Part shown: positions 1 to 5,462 of the stretch, piece by piece
Layout: each line of letters begins with the position of its first letter
How positions within the stretch are numbered: position 1 is the stretch's first letter
Assembly: GCA_902516685.1 (NCBI GenBank)
Contig: CABXZJ010000037.1
Span: 1-5,462 of the forward strand
Source: an uncultured Formosa sp.
GTDB lineage: Bacteria; Bacteroidota; Bacteroidia; Flavobacteriales; Flavobacteriaceae
DNA length: 5,462 bases
Direction of reading: 5' to 3'
Made by a program: the position numbers and the translations under genes
The notes under the pieces: generated by a model
What the model was told of the DNA's origin: nothing
Seen by the model: only the letters and a program-made list of their open reading frames with translations
Database searches by the model: none

Positions 1-390
1 ATAGCTTTTACATTTACATTAGCAGTACTCACTTTCATTATAACAACATTTAGTGGTAATAAAAATTACTGGAAGCATATTTTTTGGATGCCCGGAGTAC
101 CTGTACCTATGAAAATATTTTTAATGCCCATTGAACTTATTGGCGTGTTTGTAAAGCCAATATCTCTAATGATTCGTTTGTTTGCCAACATTACGGCAGG
201 GCACGTTATTATTTTAGCATTAATGTCATTAATCTTTGTATTTAAGTCTGTTGCAATCGCACCAGTTTCTGTAGCATTCTCATTGTTTATTACAGTCATC
301 GAAGTTATTGTAACCGCAATACAAGCATATATATTTACAATATTGTCAGCTCTATATTTTGGAATGGCAACAGAAGAAGAACATCATTAA
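1..390 (+). CDS. atpB: ATP synthase Fo subunit a, C-terminal part (5' end outside window)
   Basis: This frame is open from the first base and ends at TAA 388-390, giving 129 residues of the proton-channel subunit that sits beside the c-ring in the inner membrane. The N-terminal part lies upstream of the window. Hydrophobic segments are seen at about local residues 1-17, 38-58, 66-85 and 90-120. The family core is clear: MIRLFANITAGH carries the essential channel arginine (local R59, codon 175-177, equivalent to E. coli Arg210), and IQAYIF near the C-terminus carries the conserved Gln (local Q108, E. coli Gln252). Relative to E. coli the polar pair Glu219/His245 is exchanged: local H68 and E101. 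The tail is MATEEEHH, close to the E. coli MASEEH ending. The ATG at 88 is an internal methionine, not the start. atpE follows after 15 nt. The identity is secure; only the 5' end is unknown. Confidence 0.97.
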   Translation: MAFTFTLAVLTFIITTFSGNKNYWKHIFWMPGVPVPMKIFLMPIELIGVFVKPISLMIRLFANITAGHVIILALMSLIFVFKSVAIAPVSVAFSLFITVIEVIVTAIQAYIFTILSALYFGMATEEEHH

Positions 391-402
391 CTTAAATTAT
401 AA

Positions 403-615
<213 letters not shown>

Positions 616-621
616 AAAGAT

Positions 622-660
622 AAACTACAGAAGCAACGGTTGGTTGCTTCTGTAGTTTTT
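622..660 (+). terminator. Terminator-like hairpin between atpE and atpF
   Basis: AAACTACAGAAGCAAC at 622-637 pairs perfectly with GTTGCTTCTGTAGTTT at 643-658 (16 bp) around a 5-nt GGTTG loop. The 3' arm runs into T tract 656-660. This is the shape of a Rho-independent terminator, placed 6 nt after the atpE stop codon and 27 nt before the atpF start, inside what is otherwise a tightly packed operon. I see no good Bacteroidota promoter motif between it and atpF, so the downstream genes probably depend on read-through. The T tract is short and the stem's base is A-T only, so partial termination, or a 3'-end-stabilising or processing hairpin for an atpB-atpE mRNA, is more likely than full termination. 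The pairing is directly visible; the function is inferred. Confidence 0.8.
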
Positions 661-687
661 AATTTAAGTTATTTTAATAGAACGTAA

Positions 688-1182
688 ATGGATTTAATAA
701 CACCTGAGTTTGGACTTGTTTTTTGGACCTTGATAACATTTTTGGTCTTACTTTTTATTTTAAAAAAATTCGCTTGGAAGCCTATTTTAGGTGCTGTCAG
801 TGAGAGAGAAGAAGGAATAAAGGAAGCTTTGGCCTCCGCTGTAGAAGCTCGTAAAGAAATGGAAAACTTAAAAGCTGACAACGAGCGTATTCTAAAGGAA
901 GCTCGCAACGAGCGGGAAGCCATGCTTAAAGAAGCAAGGGAGTTAAAAAATAAAATGATTGACGATGCGAAACAAGACGCCAAATTACAGGCCAGTAAAC
1001 TTGTAACACAAGCTCAAGCTGCGATCGAAGTAGAGAAAAAAGCGGCGATTGCAGATTTAAAATCACAGGTTGCGCAAATCTCTATCTCAATTGCAGAGAA
1101 AGTTGTGCGTCAGGAATTATCAAATTCAGAAAAGCAAGAGAAATTGGTCGAATCCATGTTGGATGAAACTACTTTGAATTAA
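688..1182 (+). CDS. atpF: ATP synthase Fo subunit b (peripheral stalk)
   Basis: This 164-residue protein anchors the peripheral stalk in the membrane and reaches up to delta, holding alpha3beta3 still while the rotor turns. One N-terminal membrane helix spans about residues 9-27 (GLVFWTLITFLVLLFILKKF), followed by the family's KxxWKPI turn at about 26-33. From about residue 38 to the end the protein is highly charged and helical. LKEAR occurs at residues 69-73 and 80-84, an 11-residue spacing that fits the hendecad-type right-handed coiled coil proposed for b dimers. Length is near the usual 155-165. Only one b-type gene is present, so a homodimer is expected. ATG 688 is directly preceded by an in-frame TAA at 685-687, which fixes the start. 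There is no Shine-Dalgarno motif. It follows the atpE hairpin and precedes atpH by 9 nt. Confidence 0.97.
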   Translation: MDLITPEFGLVFWTLITFLVLLFILKKFAWKPILGAVSEREEGIKEALASAVEARKEMENLKADNERILKEARNEREAMLKEARELKNKMIDDAKQDAKLQASKLVTQAQAAIEVEKKAAIADLKSQVAQISISIAEKVVRQELSNSEKQEKLVESMLDETTLN

Positions 1183-1191
1183 AGCAATACT

Positions 1192-1728
1192 ATGTCAGGT
1201 ATAAGAGCAGCCATTCGATATGCCAAAGCTATTTTAAGTGTTGGAATAGACAACCAAACTTCGGAAAAAATCCAATTAGAAATGGATCAAATTGCCCACG
1301 CGATTGAATCTAATGCCAAACTGAAAGAGGCCTTAAAATCTCCAGTAGTAAAACTATCAGTAAAAGCAATAGTTTTAGACAAAGTCTTTAATAATATTAG
1401 CCCCGAACTAAAGTCTTTATTTCAAACTTTAGTACAAAATAAGCGTATTGATTTACTTGAGGAAATTGCCTTGCAGTACAAGAAGCTATTTAACCAGATC
1501 AACAACAAAGAACAGGCGACAGTCACCACAGCAGTACCAATGACCTCATCCATGGAAGATAAGATTATGGCAAAACTTAAAACTTTGTCAAGTAAAGATT
1601 TAATCTTGAAAAAAAGGGTGAATGAGACCATACTCGGAGGTTTTATTTTACGAGTTGGGGACAAGCAATACAATGCTAGTGTTTCTAACCAATTAAACGA
1701 ATTAAAAAATAAATTTCAAATAAATTAA
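1192..1728 (+). CDS. atpH: ATP synthase F1 subunit delta (OSCP homologue)
   Basis: This 178-residue subunit sits on top of the F1 head and links alpha to the b stalk. The N-terminal part (about 1-105) has the helical-bundle pattern of the family, starting with [12 protein letters not shown]. The C-terminal part contains the delta/OSCP signature around residues 138-158, with [15 protein letters not shown] and the diagnostic Gly-Gly at 149-150. Length matches the usual 175-185. The start ATG lies 9 nt after the atpF stop, without a Shine-Dalgarno motif. Its TAA (1726-1728) is followed by one base and then the atpA ATG, so translation of the two genes is probably coupled. Nothing is missing or broken. 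Confidence 0.95.
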   Translation: MSGIRAAIRYAKAILSVGIDNQTSEKIQLEMDQIAHAIESNAKLKEALKSPVVKLSVKAIVLDKVFNNISPELKSLFQTLVQNKRIDLLEEIALQYKKLFNQINNKEQATVTTAVPMTSSMEDKIMAKLKTLSSKDLILKKRVNETILGGFILRVGDKQYNASVSNQLNELKNKFQIN

Positions 1729-1729
1729 A

Positions 1730-3307
1730 ATGGCAGATGTAAAAGCAGCTGAAATTTCAGCAATTTTAAAGCAACAACTTTCAGGATTTGAAGCGACTGC
1801 GTCCCTAGACGAAGTAGGAACTGTATTAACTGTAGGAGATGGGATTGTCCGCGCCTACGGATTATCCAACGCGCAGTACGGCGAATTGGTTCAATTTGAA
1901 GGCGGTCTTGAAGGGATTGTTTTGAATCTTGAAGAAGACAATGTTGGGATTGTACTTTTAGGTGCTTCTAAAATTGTAAGAGAAGGTTCAACAGTTAAAC
2001 GTACAGGCCGTATAGCATCTATAAATGTTGGAGAAGGTATTGTGGGGCGTGTGGTGGACACCCTTGGCACACCCATTGATGGAAAGGGGCCTATTGAAGG
2101 CGATCTTTACCAAATGCCATTGGAGCGCAAAGCTCCAGGTGTTGTATTCCGAGAGCCGGTCACTGAACCACTTCAAACAGGAATAAAATCTATTGATGCT
2201 ATGATTCCCGTAGGGCGTGGGCAAAGAGAACTCGTAATAGGAGATCGCCAAACAGGCAAAACTGCAGTTTGCATCGACACCATTTTAAATCAAAAAGAAT
2301 TTTATGATGCAGGGGAACCTGTTTATTGTATTTATGTTGCGGTAGGACAAAAAGCGTCCACTGTTGCTTTAATTTCAAAAACACTTGAGGAAAAAGGTGC
2401 CTTGGCTTACACTACAATTGTAGCAGCAAATGCATCAGACCCTGCACCAATGCAGGTTTATGCACCGTTTGCAGGTGCTGCGATTGGAGAGTATTTTAGA
2501 GATACAGGCCGACCTGCTCTTATTGTTTATGATGATTTGTCAAAGCAAGCTGTGGCTTATCGAGAAGTTTCACTTTTATTACGCCGCCCACCAGGGCGCG
2601 AGGCTTATCCAGGAGATGTATTTTATTTACACTCGCGTTTGTTGGAACGCTCTGCAAAATTGATCAACGATGACACCCTTGCAAAGGACATGAACGATTT
2701 ACCTGAATCCTTGAGGCCTTTGGTGAAAGGTGGGGGATCTTTAACGGCACTTCCAATCATTGAAACGCAAGCTGGGGATGTGTCTGCTTATATTCCTACA
2801 AACGTGATTTCTATTACAGATGGTCAGATTTTCTTAGATGGTGATTTATTCAATTCTGGCGTTCGGCCTGCGATCAACGTCGGTATTTCTGTGTCTCGTG
2901 TGGGAGGAAATGCACAGATTAAATCTATGAAAAAAGTATCTGGAACATTAAAGCTTGATCAAGCACAATTCCGTGAATTAGAGGCTTTTGCCAAGTTTGG
3001 TTCAGATTTGGATGCTGTTACATTGAATGTTATTGAAAAAGGAAAACGAAACGTTGAAATCCTTAAACAAGCCCAAAATGATCCTTTTAAAGTAGAAGAC
3101 CAAATTGCGATTATCTATGCAGGATCTAAAAACTTATTGCGGGATATTCCTGTTAATAAAGTCAAAGAGTTTGAAGCTGAATTTATAGAATTTTTAAGAG
3201 CAAAACACAGTGGGGTTCTGTCTACTCTTAAATCTGGTAAGCTGACAGATGAGATTACAGACACTTTAACAAAAGTAGCACAAAACATGTCTGCTAAATA
3301 CAATTAG
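1730..3307 (+). CDS. atpA: ATP synthase F1 subunit alpha
   Basis: This 525-residue subunit binds nucleotide at the non-catalytic sites and supplies the arginine finger to the catalytic sites on beta. Seen in order: N-terminal helix contacting delta (about 1-25), beta-barrel (about 26-95), nucleotide-binding domain with Walker A GDRQTGKT at 171-178 (Gln174 is typical of alpha) and Walker B LIVYDDL at 264-270, the alpha/beta signature [10 protein letters not shown] at 380-389, and arginine finger R390 (E. coli Arg376). The C-terminal helical domain runs from about 395. It is slightly longer than E. coli alpha (513), largely from an acidic loop near 313-334 ([18 protein letters not shown]), which I recall from Bacteroidota homologues. 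The start is 1 nt after the atpH stop. It ends with TAG, while the other complete genes here end with TAA. atpG follows after 8 nt. Confidence 0.98.
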   Translation: MADVKAAEISAILKQQLSGFEATASLDEVGTVLTVGDGIVRAYGLSNAQYGELVQFEGGLEGIVLNLEEDNVGIVLLGASKIVREGSTVKRTGRIASINVGEGIVGRVVDTLGTPIDGKGPIEGDLYQMPLERKAPGVVFREPVTEPLQTGIKSIDAMIPVGRGQRELVIGDRQTGKTAVCIDTILNQKEFYDAGEPVYCIYVAVGQKASTVALISKTLEEKGALAYTTIVAANASDPAPMQVYAPFAGAAIGEYFRDTGRPALIVYDDLSKQAVAYREVSLLLRRPPGREAYPGDVFYLHSRLLERSAKLINDDTLAKDMNDLPESLRPLVKGGGSLTALPIIETQAGDVSAYIPTNVISITDGQIFLDGDLFNSGVRPAINVGISVSRVGGNAQIKSMKKVSGTLKLDQAQFRELEAFAKFGSDLDAVTLNVIEKGKRNVEILKQAQNDPFKVEDQIAIIYAGSKNLLRDIPVNKVKEFEAEFIEFLRAKHSGVLSTLKSGKLTDEITDTLTKVAQNMSAKYN

Positions 3308-3315
3308 TCTAAAGC

Positions 3316-4173
3316 ATGGCAAATTTAAAGGAAATAAGAAACAGAATTTCGTCAGTATCCTCTACGATGCAGATCACAAGTGCCATGAAAATGGTTTCTG
3401 CCGCCAAGCTCAAGAAGGCCCAAGACGCTATCACAGCGATGCGACCATATGCGGACAAGCTTACAGAGCTTTTACAAAATTTAAGCGCTACGTTGGGCGC
3501 GAGCAGTAGAAGTAAATTTGCAAAACAACGCGAGGTAAAAACAGTACTTATTGTAGCAATTACCTCCAATAGAGGGCTTTGTGGCGCTTTTAATTCTAAT
3601 ATCATCAAACAGGTAACCCATTTAGCAACGGCATATGAGAATCAAAAAGTTTCTGTGTTGGCCATTGGAAAGAAAGGCAATGATGCCCTTGAGAAAGAGA
3701 ACCAAGTCATTTCAAATCAAAGTAATGTTTTTGAGGATTTGACTTTTGAAAATGTCGCAAAAATTGCTGAGACGTTGATGGCACAGTTTGAATCGGGTTC
3801 GGTTGATAAAATTGAGTTAGTATACAATAAATTCAAAAACGCAGCTACTCAAATTGTTTTGACAGAACCATTTTTACCCATTGTTTCAAATACCGAAATT
3901 GTAAATTTAAATCTAGACTATATATTTGAGCCTTCGAAAACGGAAATTGTCGAAACCTTAATACCAAAGTCTTTAAAAACACAGTTATTCAAAGCCGTTA
4001 GAGACAGTTTTGCAAGTGAACATGGTGCCCGTATGACAGCTATGCACAAGGCTACGGACAATGCCACAGAGCTAAGAGATCAACTAAAATTGACCTATAA
4101 CAAAGCAAGACAAGCAGCCATTACCAATGAGATTCTTGAAATTGTTGGTGGTGCTGAGGCGTTGAACAACTAA
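3316..4173 (+). CDS. atpG: ATP synthase F1 subunit gamma (central shaft)
   Basis: This 285-residue rotor shaft couples c-ring rotation to conformational change in the catalytic beta subunits. The N-terminal helix carries the conserved MKMVSAAKLKKAQ stretch (24-36), which is part of the coiled coil facing beta. A Rossmann-like globular part begins with VLIVAITSNRGLCGAFN at about 77-93. The C-terminal helix ends with the gamma signature ITNEILEIVGGAEA (269-282), fitting [IV]-T-x-E-x2-[DE]-x3-G-A. Length is near the E. coli value (287). The start is 8 nt after the atpA stop with no Shine-Dalgarno motif. The gene that usually follows, atpD, is not here: the next frame is a flippase after 112 nt. 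Confidence 0.97.
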   Translation: MANLKEIRNRISSVSSTMQITSAMKMVSAAKLKKAQDAITAMRPYADKLTELLQNLSATLGASSRSKFAKQREVKTVLIVAITSNRGLCGAFNSNIIKQVTHLATAYENQKVSVLAIGKKGNDALEKENQVISNQSNVFEDLTFENVAKIAETLMAQFESGSVDKIELVYNKFKNAATQIVLTEPFLPIVSNTEIVNLNLDYIFEPSKTEIVETLIPKSLKTQLFKAVRDSFASEHGARMTAMHKATDNATELRDQLKLTYNKARQAAITNEILEIVGGAEALNN

Positions 4174-4247
4174 AGTAAGCGCTAGAAACACAAACAGTCC
4201 TGAATCGAGCACCCTTCTGCCCACCGGCTAATAATTATTATATCTGC

Positions 4248-4268
4248 CTTAAAAAGTGTATTTTTAAG
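4248..4268. repeat. AT-rich inverted repeat before the flippase gene
   Basis: CTTAAAAA (4248-4255) and TTTTTAAG (4261-4268) form a perfect 8-bp inverted repeat around GTGTA. It lies 75 nt after the atpG stop and 17 nt before the chosen TTG start of the flippase gene. With a single G-C pair and no T tract beyond the stem, it is at best a weak terminator on either strand. A 12-bp palindrome TAATAATTATTA lies just upstream at 4229-4240. Either may be simply AT-rich sequence. The rest of the 112-nt spacer holds no recognisable gene, and it includes a more GC-rich patch at about 4199-4228 that I cannot explain. Confidence 0.45.
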
Positions 4269-4285
4269 CCCATAAATTTAGTAGT

Positions 4286-5462
4286 TTGACGAAGCTTAAA
4301 ACACTTTATAAGCAAACATTTATTTACGGGTTGGCTACGGTGATTCCCAAAATGCTCAGTTTTTTACTGGTACGTTTGCATACGGATAAATCAGTGCTAA
4401 CAAACGTAGCTGATTATGGAGATGTCTCTTTAATCTTTGCTTATTTTGTATTGTTCAATGTACTTTTGGCTTATGGGATGGAAACCGCTTTTTTCCGCTT
4501 TTTTAATAGCAATCACAAAAAAGAAACAGTTTTAAGTACTTCTGCAATTTCTTTGTTATTGACTTCATCACTTATTTTTGTTGTGGGCTATCTATTGAAA
4601 CAAGAGATCTCAAGCTACATTAACATTGATACCGATTATATAGTCTTGGTTTTGTGGATTTTATTTTTTGACGCTTTGGTAATCATTCCATTTGCATATT
4701 TACGCGCCCTAGGTAAGCCGGCCAAATACACAGTCATTAAGCTAGTGAATGTAGCGCTTAATTTAGGGTTTAATATTGTCTTGTTGTTATTTTTAAAATC
4801 ATGGGCAGAAACGTCCTCGTTTTGGGAATTGTTTTACCGCCCCAATTTTGAAGTTCACTACATTTTTATAGCCAATTTGATAGCAAGCGTCGCCACTCTT
4901 TTATTGTTAATTCGGTTTTATTTTAAGCTCACTTATAATTTTAATGTCAAACTTTGGATGCAGATGTTGCGCTATGCAGCCCCAGTACTTATCGCAGGAA
5001 TTGCCTTTTCCATCAATGAAACTTTTGACCGAATTTTATTAGAGCGGCTATTACCTGAAAACCTATCTAAAACCGCCATTGGAACCTACTCTGCTTGTTA
5101 TAAATTAGCCTTATTCATGACCTTATTCGCCACAGCCTATCGCTTGGGAATTGAGCCGTTCTTTTTTAGTACTGCGAAAGAGAAAGAGGCTAAAACTAAT
5201 TATGCCAAAACATTAGAATTTTTTGTAATATTTGGAGCATTGATTCTTTTGATTGTTGTCGTATATGTTGATCTATTAAAATTAATTTTGATCCCAAACG
5301 AAGCCTATTGGGATGCTATGAGTGTGGTGCCGATCTTGTTACTTGCTTATTTATTTTTAGGGATTTATCACAACTTGTCTGTATGGTATAAAATAACTGA
5401 TCGCACAAAATTCGGGGCTTATATCTCTATTTTTGGGGCCCTATTAACAATGCTTATTAACT
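4286..5462 (+). CDS. Polysaccharide/lipid-linked oligosaccharide flippase, MOP superfamily (3' end outside window)
   Basis: A frame without stops runs from 4268, just after TAA 4265-4267, to the window edge. From TTG 4286 it gives 392 residues. About ten or eleven hydrophobic helices are visible (about 11-30, 45-72, 84-104, 118-140, 150-171, 190-212, 230-246, 265-289, 310-334, 346-368, 377 on). The pattern fits the Wzx-like PST/COG2244 family, which flips undecaprenyl-linked saccharides across the inner membrane; the actual substrate is unknown. Recognisable stretches are KQTFIYGLATVIPKMLSF at 9-26, YGMETAFFRFF at 63-73 and AAPVLIAGIAFSINETFDR at 231-249. TTG was chosen because it places the KQTFIYGLAT segment at the expected N-terminus. 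The first in-frame ATG (4352) would cut into helix 1. About 80-100 C-terminal residues are probably missing. No terminator separates it clearly from atpG, so co-transcription is possible. Confident in the family, less in the exact start. Confidence 0.9.
   Translation, partial: MTKLKTLYKQTFIYGLATVIPKMLSFLLVRLHTDKSVLTNVADYGDVSLIFAYFVLFNVLLAYGMETAFFRFFNSNHKKETVLSTSAISLLLTSSLIFVVGYLLKQEISSYINIDTDYIVLVLWILFFDALVIIPFAYLRALGKPAKYTVIKLVNVALNLGFNIVLLLFLKSWAETSSFWELFYRPNFEVHYIFIANLIASVATLLLLIRFYFKLTYNFNVKLWMQMLRYAAPVLIAGIAFSINETFDRILLERLLPENLSKTAIGTYSACYKLALFMTLFATAYRLGIEPFFFSTAKEKEAKTNYAKTLEFFVIFGALILLIVVVYVDLLKLILIPNEAYWDAMSVVPILLLAYLFLGIYHNLSVWYKITDRTKFGAYISIFGALLTMLIN

Noticed and set aside
88..390. 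A short 100-residue protein starting at ATG 88
   Set aside because: The frame is open back to base 1 with typical subunit a sequence before it, so this ATG is an internal methionine of atpB.
616..687. A secondary promoter for atpFHAG in the atpE-atpF spacer
   Set aside because: TAGTTTTT at 653-660 is one mismatch from TAnnTTTG, but it is the 3' arm of the hairpin and has no TTG element at the right distance.
1422..3608. Short open frames overlapping atpH, atpA and atpG (minus 1422-1673, 1891-2076, 1988-2251, 2199-2384, 3115-3303, 3309-3608; plus 2430-2663)
   Set aside because: All are inside intact conserved genes in another frame, have low-complexity or unlikely protein composition, and lack supporting context.
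4150..4213. GGTGCT (4150-4155) and AGCACC (4208-4213) as a long-range terminator stem after atpG
   Set aside because: Only 6 bp, more than 50 nt apart, partly inside atpG and without a T tract; likely chance.

Overview
The window is an F-type ATP synthase (F1Fo) operon on the + strand followed by the start of a membrane flippase gene. Gene order is atpB (3' part only), atpE, atpF, atpH, atpA, atpG, then a Wzx/MOP-type polysaccharide flippase that runs off the right edge. The low-GC sequence, start codons with no Shine-Dalgarno motif, the protein signatures (c-subunit [22 protein letters not shown] loop, alpha-subunit insertion near residues 313-334) and the atpG-flippase neighbourhood all point to a member of the Bacteroidota, most likely Flavobacteriaceae. 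This assignment rests on recalled family features, not on a database search.

Layout: 1-390 encodes the C-terminal 129 residues of Fo subunit a. 406-615 encodes the 69-residue c subunit. The 72-nt spacer at 616-687 holds a perfect 16-bp hairpin with a T tract, which looks like an intrinsic terminator inside the operon. 688-1182 encodes subunit b, 1192-1728 delta, 1730-3307 alpha and 3316-4173 gamma, with gaps of only 9, 1 and 8 nt. After a 112-nt spacer with short AT-rich inverted repeats but no convincing terminator, an open frame from a TTG start at 4286 continues to the end of the window (392 codons visible). It encodes a polytopic flippase of the polysaccharide-transporter family.

How the parts work together: a, b and the c-ring form the membrane proton channel and rotor. 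Delta and b form the peripheral stalk that holds alpha3beta3, and gamma is the central shaft. The genes for beta (atpD) and epsilon (atpC) are absent from the position after atpG where many bacteria carry them, so they must lie upstream or elsewhere. The hairpin directly after atpE separates the one gene whose product is needed in about 8-17 copies per enzyme from the downstream genes needed in one to three copies, which suggests a stoichiometry-setting attenuator or mRNA-stabilising element.

I see no CRISPR array, mobile element, tRNA/rRNA gene or sign of horizontal transfer. This is a largely ordinary core-genome region. The intra-operon hairpin is the observation most worth following.
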